A stretch of 23,181 nucleotides of DNA from CAADGL01 sp964643885 (GTDB lineage Bacteria; Planctomycetota; Phycisphaerae; UBA1845; Fen-1342). The stretch lies in contig CAZXUI010000075.1 of assembly GCA_964643885.1 (NCBI GenBank), positions 1-23,181 on the forward strand, written 5' to 3'. The notes beneath the pieces were generated by a model. It was not told the origin of the DNA. It ran no database searches and worked only from the letters and a program-made list of their open reading frames with translations. Below are positions 6,319 to 13,286 of the stretch, piece after piece (within the stretch, counting starts at the first letter, position 1; the number at the start of each line of letters is the position of its first letter). A program made the position numbers and the translations under genes.

Positions 6319-7197
6319 TCACCCCCGCGGCGCGTACTTCTCCAGCAGCACGCCGTACTTCTTCCACGCCGCCGCCGGAATCTGCTCGCGATTCGTCCAG
6401 ATCGCCAGACGCAGCGCATCGTGAATCGGGCTCTCAACCAGCGGCCGGCGGGCGATCTCCTCCACCGCCGCCCGCATCAGCGCGATGGCGTTCGCCGTCG
6501 CCGCCTTCAGGTGCCCGATGATCTCCTCCAGCAGCGCCTGCGGCGTCGTGCCCGCCTCGTGCGGCCGCCAGCAGTCATAATCCGTCGCCAGCGCGATCAA
6601 CGCATACGGAATCTCCGCCTCGCGGGCCAGCTTCGCCTCCGGCATCGCCGTCATGCCGATCAGATCGCCGCCCCATGAGCGATGCAGATGCGACTCGGCG
6701 GCCGTGCTGAACGCCGGCCCCTCCATGCACACGTACGTCCCCCGCCGATGCACCGTCGCCCCCACCTTCGGCGCCACGCGCAGCAGCAGCTCGCGCAACT
6801 GCGGGCAGAACGGGTGCGAAAACTCCGCATGCACCGCCAGCCCCTCATCGAAGAACGTCGGCGTCCGCCGCCACGTCCGGTCGATGATCTGGTCCACGAT
6901 CACCAGGTCGCGCGGATGAATCTCCTCCCGCAGCGACCCGACCGCCCCGCTGGCGATGATGTGCCGCACGCCCAGCTTCTTGAGTGCATAGATATTCGCC
7001 CGATACGGAACCTGCGAAGGATTGAACACGTGCCCCGCGCCGTGCCGCGCCAGCAGCGCCACCCGCAGCCCGTGCCACTCGACCACCCGCACCGGCCCGC
7101 TCGGCCGGCCGAACGGCGTCTCGACCTCGTGCTCCTCCGCGTGCGCCTCGCCGAACAGCGCCTCGCCCAGCCCCGTCCCGCCGATCAGACCGATCAT
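6319..7197 (-). CDS. mtnP: S-methyl-5'-thioadenosine phosphorylase
   Basis: This 292-residue enzyme cleaves methylthioadenosine with phosphate to give adenine and methylthioribose 1-phosphate, in methionine and purine salvage. The start MIGLIGGTGL is the family N-terminus. RHG (51-53), the SGAVGSLREEI segment (83-93), CMEGPAFST (157-165), GMTAMPEAKLAREA (181-194) and TDYDCW (205-210) follow. The TDYDCW segment resembles methylthioadenosine phosphorylases more than purine nucleoside phosphorylases. GGGAGG lies six bases before the ATG, which settles the start over the longer in-frame option. It lies downstream of the COG1915 gene on the same strand, 88 bases away, with two hairpins in the gap. 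No other methionine-salvage genes are in the window. Confidence 0.93.
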   Translation of the reverse strand: MIGLIGGTGLGEALFGEAHAEEHEVETPFGRPSGPVRVVEWHGLRVALLARHGAGHVFNPSQVPYRANIYALKKLGVRHIIASGAVGSLREEIHPRDLVIVDQIIDRTWRRTPTFFDEGLAVHAEFSHPFCPQLRELLLRVAPKVGATVHRRGTYVCMEGPAFSTAAESHLHRSWGGDLIGMTAMPEAKLAREAEIPYALIALATDYDCWRPHEAGTTPQALLEEIIGHLKAATANAIALMRAAVEEIARRPLVESPIHDALRLAIWTNREQIPAAAWKKYGVLLEKYAPRG

Positions 7198-7225
7198 CAC
7201 ACGCCTCCCATCCAACGCCCGGTGG

Positions 7226-7276
7226 GGCGGGCCTCTGTGCCCGCCACTCGGCATCAGGCGGGCCGCTCCGCCCGCC
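7226..7276 (+). repeat. Two hairpins with identical GGCGGGC/GCCCGCC arms
   Basis: The first (7226-7245) has a CTCTGT loop and the second (7257-7276) a CGCTCC loop. They fill most of the 88-base gap between the COG1915 gene and mtnP. They may attenuate readthrough between the two genes, or be inserted repeats with no role. Confidence 0.8.
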
Positions 7277-7285
7277 GCACCGACC

Positions 7286-8536
7286 TCACGCCGGCCGCGC
7301 CGCCGCCTCTCCCTGCGCCAGCAGCCGCTCCAGCTCCTGCACCAGCACGCGGAAGAACGGCTCCACGTCCGTCACCAACCCGATCGTCTGGAACGAGCCG
7401 CGGTCCGAGAGCTTCGTCAGGATCGACGGCGAAATATCGACGCACACGGCCGGGATCCACGCCGGCAGGATATTGCCCGTGGCGATCGAGTGCAGCCCCG
7501 TCGCCACCATCAGCACGAAGCCCACATCCTTGATCGCCGCCCGCATCCGCTCCTGCGCCACGAGCACGTCCGTGATCACATCCGGCAGCGGCCCGTCGTC
7601 GCGGATGCTGCCGGCCAGCACATACTCCACCCCGTGCCGCACGCACGCGTGCATGATCCCGCTTTTGACCACGCCCTTTTCGACGGCCGCACGGATGCCC
7701 CCCGCCCGCCGGATCGTATTGATCGCCCGCAGATGATGCTCGTGGCCGCTGTCGGCCAGCGTCGCCTTGTCGATGTAGACCCCCAGGCTGGTGCCGTACA
7801 GGTCATGCTCCAGGTCGTGCACCGCCAGCGCGTTGCCCGCGAAGAGCACGTGCACGAAGCCCTGCTCGATCAGCCGCACGACGTGCTCGACCGCGCCGGT
7901 GTGCACGATCGCCGGCCCGCCCACCAGCAGCAGCTTCCTGCCGTCGCGGCGGGCCTGAATCATCATCGCCGCGCACTGCCGGATGATCGTGTTCTTGGGC
8001 TTCTCCGTCGAAATCTCCGAGTTCATGAACTCGAAGACCCCCTTGGCCCGCTGCCGCTCGAACGGAATCACCTTGATGCCGTGCTGCCCGCACACGATCC
8101 GGTCGCCCTTGCGCACCCGCGTCACCGGCACGCAGCGAAACACGCCGCCGCCCGCCTCATGCACGATCCCGCAGTCCATCTCCTGATCCCGCACCTCGTT
8201 CCACTTGCCGCCGAAGCGCACGAACGTCTGCTGGTTGGTCGTCGAGTAGAACTCCTCCGGAAACGCCCCGTCCATGTCCGCCGCGACAATCTCCGCATCC
8301 TCCGCCTCGTGCCAGAGCGCCCCGTGCTTGCCCACGACCGCCAGCAGCTCGCGCATCTGCTCGAGCGTCTCGGTCCGCAGCTCGATCCGCGCGTGGCTGC
8401 GCTCCTGCCGGCTCTGGCCGATGTGAACCTCGAGGATCGTGAACTCACCGCCCAGCGAAACGATGTCGTCCAGCACCGTCGCCAGGACCTTCGAGTCGAT
8501 GATGTGCCCTTCCAGCGTGACGACTTCGCTGACCAT
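7286..8536 (-). CDS. COG1915/TIGR00300 LOR/SDH-domain protein, possible archaeal-type ornithine cyclodeaminase
   Basis: This 416-residue protein has an N-terminal LOR/SDH conserved region (residues ~1-100: GHIIDSKVLATVLDDIV, FTILEVHIGQ) and a C-terminal nucleotide-binding part (LLLVGGPAIVHTGAVEHV, VLFAGNALAVHDLEHDLYGTSLG, MVATGLHSIATGNILPA). The layout is that of the COG1915 family. The family also forms the C-terminal half of the cyanobacterial AgrE/ArgZ arginine-catabolism enzyme, and an archaeal member has been described as an NAD-dependent ornithine cyclodeaminase. There is no arginine-dihydrolase domain here, so conversion of ornithine to proline plus ammonia is the best guess but remains an inference. 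GGAGG precedes the ATG by about four bases. It is divergent from folD. Confidence 0.82.
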   Translation of the reverse strand: MVSEVVTLEGHIIDSKVLATVLDDIVSLGGEFTILEVHIGQSRQERSHARIELRTETLEQMRELLAVVGKHGALWHEAEDAEIVAADMDGAFPEEFYSTTNQQTFVRFGGKWNEVRDQEMDCGIVHEAGGGVFRCVPVTRVRKGDRIVCGQHGIKVIPFERQRAKGVFEFMNSEISTEKPKNTIIRQCAAMMIQARRDGRKLLLVGGPAIVHTGAVEHVVRLIEQGFVHVLFAGNALAVHDLEHDLYGTSLGVYIDKATLADSGHEHHLRAINTIRRAGGIRAAVEKGVVKSGIMHACVRHGVEYVLAGSIRDDGPLPDVITDVLVAQERMRAAIKDVGFVLMVATGLHSIATGNILPAWIPAVCVDISPSILTKLSDRGSFQTIGLVTDVEPFFRVLVQELERLLAQGEAAARPA

Positions 8537-8572
8537 ACGCCCTCCACCCCCCGCGCTCGGCCCTCAATTCTG

Positions 8573-8600
8573 CACTCGCGACTCGCAACTCGCTACTCGC
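8573..8600 (+). repeat. Four tandem heptamers NACTCGC
   Basis: CACTCGC, GACTCGC, AACTCGC and TACTCGC follow each other without gaps, and only the first base of each unit changes. They lie in the 193-base divergent spacer between the COG1915 gene and folD. A related array lies on the other side of folD. Confidence 0.75.
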
Positions 8601-8729
8601 AATGTGCTGCTCCCCGCGTCCGCCGGATCATACGCCCGTCCCCCCGCCACCGTCCACCGCTCCTAGCCCTCCTAGCCCACGCGCGCCGCTTGCGTCCGCC
8701 CCGCCCCCGAGCGATCATCACCCCTTCCG

Positions 8730-9620
8730 ATGGCCGCCACCATCCTCGACGGAAACGCCTTCGCCGCGGACGTCCGCAACGACGTCTCCGCCCGCATCGC
8801 CCGCTTCACCATCGAGCACGGGCCCATCCGCCTCTGCGCCCTGCTCGTCGGCGACTCCGCCCCCGCCCGCCTATACGCCGAGTCGCAGCGCAAGCGCTGC
8901 CTCCAGGCCGGTATCCAGCACGAACTGGTCCAGCGAACCGCCGACATCTCCCAGGCCGAGCTGCTCGCCCTGATCGACCAGCTCAACCGCGACCCCTCCG
9001 TCACCGGCATCATGCTCCAGCTCCCCCTCCCGCCGCACATCGACGAGGCCGTCGTCCAGTACCACATCGACCCCTACAAGGACGTCGAGGGCGTCAACCC
9101 GGCCAACATCGGCCTGCTCTTCTATGACGAGCCGATCATCGCACCCTGCACCGCCCTCGCCGTCGACGAGATGATCCGCCGAAGCGGCGTCCAGGTCCGC
9201 GGCGCCAACGCCGTCGTCGTCGGCCAGAGCCGCATCGTCGGCCGGCCGGTCTCCATGTTCCTGACCACCCAGATGGCCACCGTCACCGCCTGCCACATCG
9301 CCACCCGCGACCTGCCCGAGCACACCCGCCGGGCCGACATCCTCGTCGTCGCCGTCGGCAAGCCGCACCTGATCCGTGCCGAGCACGTCCGCCCCGGCGC
9401 CGTCGTCATCGACGTCGGCATCAACCAGATCACGCAGACCGACGCGGCCGGCAAGCAGGTCCGCCGCACCGTCGGGGATGTCGATTTCGACCCGGTGGTT
9501 CAGATCGCCGGCGCCATCACGCCCGTCCCGGGCGGCGTCGGCCCGCTCACGGTCGCCATGCTGCTGCGCAACACGGTCGAGGCCGCCTTCAAGCAGCTCT
9601 CCCGCCGGCCGGGAACATGA
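8730..9620 (+). CDS. folD: FolD-family methylenetetrahydrofolate dehydrogenase with altered active site
   Basis: This 296-residue protein is a FolD homologue over its full length. It retains IMLQLPLPPHIDE (94-106), VVVGQSRIVGRP (162-173), VVAVGKPHLI (206-215), VIDVGIN (226-232) and TPVPGGVGPLTVAMLL (264-279). FolD normally oxidises methylene-THF with NAD(P)+ and hydrolyses methenyl-THF. Aligned by eye to E. coli FolD, the catalytic Lys54 of Y-x-x-x-K is Gln53 here (Y49-A-E-S-Q53), and Asp121 of KDVDG is Glu120 (KDVEG). Gln98 is kept as Gln97. Loss of that lysine would be expected to remove the cyclohydrolase step. No ribosome site is visible before the ATG. Heptamer repeats lie on both sides of the gene. 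Confidence 0.9.
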   Translation: MAATILDGNAFAADVRNDVSARIARFTIEHGPIRLCALLVGDSAPARLYAESQRKRCLQAGIQHELVQRTADISQAELLALIDQLNRDPSVTGIMLQLPLPPHIDEAVVQYHIDPYKDVEGVNPANIGLLFYDEPIIAPCTALAVDEMIRRSGVQVRGANAVVVGQSRIVGRPVSMFLTTQMATVTACHIATRDLPEHTRRADILVVAVGKPHLIRAEHVRPGAVVIDVGINQITQTDAAGKQVRRTVGDVDFDPVVQIAGAITPVPGGVGPLTVAMLLRNTVEAAFKQLSRRPGT

Positions 9621-9673
9621 TGGAGGAGTGATGAGTGAGGAATGAAGAGTTGCGAGTTGAAACACTCGCCACC

Positions 9674-9724
9674 CGCTACTCTGAATTCGCTATTCTGAAC
9701 TCGCTACTCTGAATTCGCTATTCG
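9674..9724 (+). repeat. Tandem 14-base (2 x 7) repeat downstream of folD
   Basis: Units of 14 bases begin at 9674, 9688, 9702 and 9716 (partial). They read CGCTACTCTGAATT, CGCTATTCTGAACT, the first again, and CGCTATTCG. Split into heptamers they follow NAYTCKS, related to the NACTCGC array at 8573-8600. An inverted piece (GAGTTGCGAGTT) lies at about 9647-9658. The array fills most of the 115-base spacer between convergent folD and the HDOD gene. Confidence 0.8.
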
Positions 9725-9735
9725 CTCGCCGCCGC

Positions 9736-10653
9736 CTACCCGTCCGCGAAGATCGCCCGCGTCTCTTCGATCCGCTCCGCCAGCGGCTCCAGCGCACCGG
9801 CCACCGACGCCTCGCTCAGCCCCGAGTCCTGAAGCTGCTGTTCGGTCAGCTCCTGGTGCCGCGCCGTCAGGTAGAACCCGAGCTGGTTCTGACAGCAGAT
9901 CGTGTCCGCGATGTGAATGATCGAAACCGGCCGGCGGTGCTCGACCGCCAGCAGCTCCGGATTGTGGTGATAGGAGATCGCGTTCCGCAGCGTCGGCGGG
10001 AACTTCCACTTGGCGGCCAGCGCCGCCCCGAACGCCTGGTGATCCGCCCCGATCAGCTCGCGCTCCAGCGCGCCGAACGGCTCGCTGGCGGCCTCGCTCC
10101 GCTCCGCCGCGCTGCGCAGCTCGTTGGGAAACAGTTGATACTCGACCAGCAGGCCCACGTCGTGCACCAGCCCCGCCACGAACGACTCTTCCACAGGCAG
10201 GTGCGCCGCCTCGGCCAGCAGCCGCGCGCAAACCCCGACCGCAATGCAGTGCTCCCACAAATCGCGCGCATCGAACCGCTCGGTGATCTGCCCCGGCCGG
10301 AACAGCCGCGACAGCGACGCCGCCAGCGCGATGTTCTTGACCGCGCTCAGCCCCAGCATCACGATCGCCCGGTCCAGGCTCGAGATCTGCGACGGCAGCC
10401 CGTAGAACGCCGAGTTGACGACCTTCAGAATCTTCGTCGCCAGCGCCGGATCATTCTTGACGATGTCGTGCATGTCCTGCGCGGTCGACTTCGGATCCTC
10501 CACCAGCGCCACGATCCGCGTCGTGACCTCCGGCAGCGAGCTCAGCTCCGTCACCCGCGCCATCGCCTTCTGAAGGTGCGGCGGAAGCCCCACTCCGGCC
10601 TGTCCGGCCGGCGCTGCGGCGTTGCCTGCATCCGATACCGGTGCCAGCGACAT
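9736..10653 (-). CDS. HDOD domain protein (signal-transduction HD family)
   Basis: Residues ~30-240 of this 305-residue protein form an HDOD domain: LSSLPEVTTRIVALVEDP, VKNDPALATKILKVVNSAFYGLP, SSLDRAIVMLGLSAVKNIALA and VAGLVHDVGLLVEY, with the HD pair at H164-D165. HDOD proteins are regulatory HD relatives, generally thought to lack phosphodiesterase activity and often linked to chemotaxis, c-di-GMP or stress signalling. The N-terminal ~25 residues are an Ala/Gly-rich linker. GAGGAG is placed well for the ATG at 10653. It lies 162 bases downstream of selA on the same strand and could be read with it, but the gap allows its own promoter. The target is unknown. Confidence 0.88.
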   Translation of the reverse strand: MSLAPVSDAGNAAAPAGQAGVGLPPHLQKAMARVTELSSLPEVTTRIVALVEDPKSTAQDMHDIVKNDPALATKILKVVNSAFYGLPSQISSLDRAIVMLGLSAVKNIALAASLSRLFRPGQITERFDARDLWEHCIAVGVCARLLAEAAHLPVEESFVAGLVHDVGLLVEYQLFPNELRSAAERSEAASEPFGALERELIGADHQAFGAALAAKWKFPPTLRNAISYHHNPELLAVEHRRPVSIIHIADTICCQNQLGFYLTARHQELTEQQLQDSGLSEASVAGALEPLAERIEETRAIFADG

Positions 10654-10815
10654 GCAGACTCCTCTCCGAGGGGGCCGCGAAACACCCCCACCAATCGTAC
10701 GTATCGACTGCCCTGACAAGAGGATTCATTACGCCCGCCCCCCGCGCCCGCGGACCCGCCCGCCCGCAGCCAAGAAACCCGGCCCGCCCAAACCCACCGG
10801 GGCGACGAACCGCGA

Positions 10816-12312
10816 TTATCGGTCGAGCAGTTCCCGGACCGTGTCCGCCATCCCCGCCACCAGCAGCTCCTCATCCTCGCGCCGGATCGTGCGCACATCC
10901 AGCACCACCGCCCCGTCGCGAATCCGGCAGATGATCGGCACCTCGCGCAGCCGCAGCGCCGCCGCAAGCTCACCCGCCGCGATCCGCTCGTGCGTCACGC
11001 GCAGCACCCACGTCGGCAGCGCAACCGTCGGCAGCGACCCGCCGCCCGCATACGAACGGTCCGCCTCGCACGCCACCGCCCCGCCCGCCACCACCGGCCG
11101 CAGCGCCAGCTCCAGCCGCCGCGCCTCCGCCTCGAGCTGCGCGGCATCCGTCACCAGCATCCGCAGCACCGGCACGCGCCGCAGCGCCGTCTCCGGATCG
11201 CGATACAGCCGCAGCGTCGCCTCCAGCGCCGCCAGCGTCAGTTTGTCCGGCCGCAGCGCCCGCGTCAGCGGATTGCGCCGCAGCTTCTCGATCCACGCGT
11301 GCCGCCCGATGATCACGCCCGCCTGCGGCCCGCCCAGCAGCTTGTCGCCGCTGAAGAGCGTCAGGTCCGCCCCCGCTGACACGCTGTCCGGCACCAGCGG
11401 CTCATCCCAGGCCGGCAACTCCAGCGCATCGCCGCGCTCCAGCCGCCGCGGATCACACAGCAGCCCGCTGCCCAGATCATGAATGACCAGCAGCCCCGCG
11501 CGGCCGCCCGCCAGGGCGACCAGCGCCTCCAGCCGCGGCGACTCGACGAACCCCTGAATGCGATAGTTGCTCGTATGCACGTGCAGCAGCGCGGCCGTCT
11601 GCTCGCCGATCGCCCGTTCATAGTCCGCAATCCGCGTGCGGTTCGTCGTCCCCACTTCCACCAGCCGGCACCCCGCCGCCGCCATGATGTCCGGCATGCG
11701 GTACGAGCCGCCGATCTCGACCAGCTCGCCGCGCGACACGATCACTTCGCGCCCGGCCGTCAGCGTTTGCAGCACCAGCCACGTCGCCGCCGCGTTGTTG
11801 TTGACGACCAGCCCGTCCTCGGCCCCCGTCAGCTCCCGCAGCAGCTCGCGCAGATGATGGTGCCGGTCGCCGCGCTCCCCCGTTGCCAGGTCGACCTCCA
11901 GGTTGCAGTATCCGACCGCAGCCTCCGTCACAGCCTCCAGCGCTTCCTCCGCCAGCGGCGCCCGCCCCAGCCCCGTGTGCAGCACGATCCCCGTCGCGTT
12001 GATCACCCGCCGCAGGCTCGGCCGCTGCCGCTCATAGAGCACCTGCCGGATCGCCAGGGCCAGCTCCGGCAGCTCCGTGGCCGCACTCCCCCCGGCCGCG
12101 ATCGCCTCGCGGCTCGCCTCGAGCACGAGCCGCACCGCCCGCACGATCTCCGTCCGCGGAAACTCCGCCTGGAGATTCGCCACGACCGGCTGGCGCAGAA
12201 GCTCATCCACCGACGGCAGCGCGCGGAACGCATTCTGCGCCGGGCCGCTCACAACCTCCGATGACCGCGTCCCAGGTCGGCTCAAGGCGGATCTTTCTGA
12301 GTCGTCGCTCAC
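10816..12312 (-). CDS. selA: L-seryl-tRNA(Sec) selenium transferase (selenocysteine synthase)
   Basis: This 498-residue PLP enzyme converts seryl-tRNA(Sec) to selenocysteinyl-tRNA(Sec) using selenophosphate. RRVINATGIVLHTGLGRAPL, the GYCNLEVDL-ATGERGDRHHH segment, VVNNNAAATWLVL and the lysine region LTLFSGDKLLGGPQAG (K324) are diagnostic. It has ~35 residues more than the 463-residue E. coli protein, mainly at the N-terminus. The GTG start at 12312 overlaps the DUF190 stop as GTGA, which supports this start and implies translational coupling. Its presence implies that the cell decodes some UGA codons as selenocysteine. selB, selC and selD are not in the window, nor did I see a selenoprotein gene. 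Confidence 0.95.
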   Translation of the reverse strand: MSDDSERSALSRPGTRSSEVVSGPAQNAFRALPSVDELLRQPVVANLQAEFPRTEIVRAVRLVLEASREAIAAGGSAATELPELALAIRQVLYERQRPSLRRVINATGIVLHTGLGRAPLAEEALEAVTEAAVGYCNLEVDLATGERGDRHHHLRELLRELTGAEDGLVVNNNAAATWLVLQTLTAGREVIVSRGELVEIGGSYRMPDIMAAAGCRLVEVGTTNRTRIADYERAIGEQTAALLHVHTSNYRIQGFVESPRLEALVALAGGRAGLLVIHDLGSGLLCDPRRLERGDALELPAWDEPLVPDSVSAGADLTLFSGDKLLGGPQAGVIIGRHAWIEKLRRNPLTRALRPDKLTLAALEATLRLYRDPETALRRVPVLRMLVTDAAQLEAEARRLELALRPVVAGGAVACEADRSYAGGGSLPTVALPTWVLRVTHERIAAGELAAALRLREVPIICRIRDGAVVLDVRTIRREDEELLVAGMADTVRELLDR

Positions 12313-12650
12313 GCCGGCGGGCTCGCCCGATACTGGATTACCTCGACCCGCTCGAGCGTCACCAAACCCTCGCGCACGCACTCATCCACGAACGGCAGCA
12401 GCGCGTCGATCTTCTCGCGGCTGTCGACGATCTCGATCACCACCGGCAGGTCCACCGACAGCCGCAGCACCTTGCTCGTATGCAGCCGGCTGTGCGCCCC
12501 GAACCCCATCGCCCCCTTCAGCACCGTCGCGCCGGCCAGTTGCAGCTCCCGCGCCCGCAGAACGATCGCCTCATAGAGCGGCCGGCCGTGCCACAGGTCC
12601 GACTCGCCGATGAACACGCGCAGCAGCCAGCCCTCTTTGGCGATCTTCAC
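12309..12650 (-). CDS. DUF190 family protein
   Basis: This 113-residue protein belongs to DUF190, small PII-like-fold proteins commonly encoded beside crcB fluoride channels. WLLRVFIGESDLWHGRPLYEAIV, LAGATVLKGAMGFGAHSRLH and LPVVIEIVDSREKIDALLP are the recognisable segments. The GTG start at 12650 overlaps the crcB stop as GTGA, and its own stop overlaps the selA start in the same way. It therefore sits in a tightly coupled three-gene operon. A role in controlling the fluoride channel is inferred only from neighbourhood. Confidence 0.9.
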   Translation of the reverse strand: MKIAKEGWLLRVFIGESDLWHGRPLYEAIVLRARELQLAGATVLKGAMGFGAHSRLHTSKVLRLSVDLPVVIEIVDSREKIDALLPFVDECVREGLVTLERVEVIQYRASPPA

Positions 12651-13048
12651 GCCGGCACTCCGTAGAGCTGCTGCCCCAGCCGGTAGCCGCCCCACACCGC
12701 CAGCAGCGACAGCCCGTTGTTGAGCACGAAGTTCACGGCCGCCAGCGCCCGCTGGCCATCCGACGCCAGCGTCAGCGTCTCATACGCGTAGGTGGAATAG
12801 GTCGTGAATCCCCCCAGCAGCCCGATCGTGATCGCGATGCGCACATTCGGCGGCAGGTTCAGGTTGCTCGCGGTGGCCGACATGACGAACCCCAGCGCCG
12901 CCGCTCCGACGATGTTGACGGCCAGCGTCCCCCACGGAAAAAGGGCCCACGCGGTCCGCTCCGCCAGCCGCTGCGCCACGCCGGCCACCCAGTAGCGCAG
13001 CACGCACCCCACTCCGCCGGCCACGGCGATCCACAGCACCCGGGTCAT
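12647..13048 (-). CDS. crcB: Fluoride channel CrcB/Fluc
   Basis: This 133-residue membrane protein with four predicted transmembrane helices is a Fluc-type fluoride exporter subunit. GGVGCVLRYW (11-20), PWGTLAVNIVGAAALG with N45 (38-53) and IGLLGGFTTYSTYAYE (75-90) are the family motifs. The two phenylalanines of the usual TTFSTF box are both Tyr here (Y84, Y87). The ATG at 13048 has no ribosome site and lies seven bases from a good -10 box, so the message may be leaderless. No fluoride riboswitch is recognisable upstream. It is followed by DUF190 and selA through GTGA overlaps. Confidence 0.93.
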   Translation of the reverse strand: MTRVLWIAVAGGVGCVLRYWVAGVAQRLAERTAWALFPWGTLAVNIVGAAALGFVMSATASNLNLPPNVRIAITIGLLGGFTTYSTYAYETLTLASDGQRALAAVNFVLNNGLSLLAVWGGYRLGQQLYGVPA

Positions 13049-13054
13049 GTGCCA

Positions 13055-13083
13055 AGTGTAGGCCGGGCCCCCGGCACCGTCCA
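13055..13083 (-). promoter_or_regulatory. Promoter placing the crcB start codon at the transcription start
   Basis: On the minus strand TGGACG (13083-13078) and TACACT (13060-13055) are 17 bases apart. Six bases separate the -10 box from the crcB ATG, so transcription would begin at or next to the A of ATG. Confidence 0.5.
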
Positions 13084-13118
13084 GATTCGCCCCGCCCCTG
13101 TGCGCCACGACGCAGACG

Positions 13119-13242
13119 CGGCCGGGTGGCATGGGCAAGCGCAGCTTGCCCGTGAGCCCACTCCTCCAAGAATGGGGGACCGGCCGGGTGGCATGGGCAA
13201 GCGCAGCCTGCCCGTGATCCCACTCCTCCGAGAATGGGGGAC
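13119..13242 (+). repeat. 62-base tandem duplication carrying GCA-loop hairpins
   Basis: The segments 13119-13180 and 13181-13242 are the same 62-base unit with three substitutions. Each contains GGGTGGCATG and a hairpin with arms GGGCAAGC and GCTTGCCC around GCA (13133-13151; the copy at 13195-13213 has one A-C mismatch). The first unit ends in GGGGGAC directly abutting CGGCC of the second, so half of the GACCGGCC hairpin is joined to the GCA-family element. The region 13049-13382 contains no gene. Confidence 0.88.
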
Positions 13243-13286
13243 CGGCCTCTGGCCGGTCACTGGGCGACAGGTCTCCGACCTGTCGC
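13240..13286 (+). repeat. Two-hairpin cassette, second copy
   Basis: The hairpin GACCGGCCTCTGGCCGGTC (13240-13258) is followed after five bases by arms GCGACAGGTC and GACCTGTCGC (13264-13286). The stretch 13235-13290 is identical to 58-113, and a further CCCGTCAGG matches after three mismatches. Confidence 0.92.

Noticed and set aside
6316..6321. Selenocysteine readthrough of the mtnP TGA
   Set aside because: The short GGCG/CGCC hairpin after the stop is not a convincing SECIS, and MtnP is complete without the extension. It is kept only as a point to exclude.
7022..9127. A 701-codon open frame on the + strand
   Set aside because: It runs antisense to mtnP and the COG1915 gene and then out of frame over folD. 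Its Arg/Pro/His-rich product is a GC-bias artefact.
13049..13118. Fluoride riboswitch before crcB
   Set aside because: I could not find the conserved core of the crcB motif, and the likely transcript start coincides with the ATG, leaving no leader.
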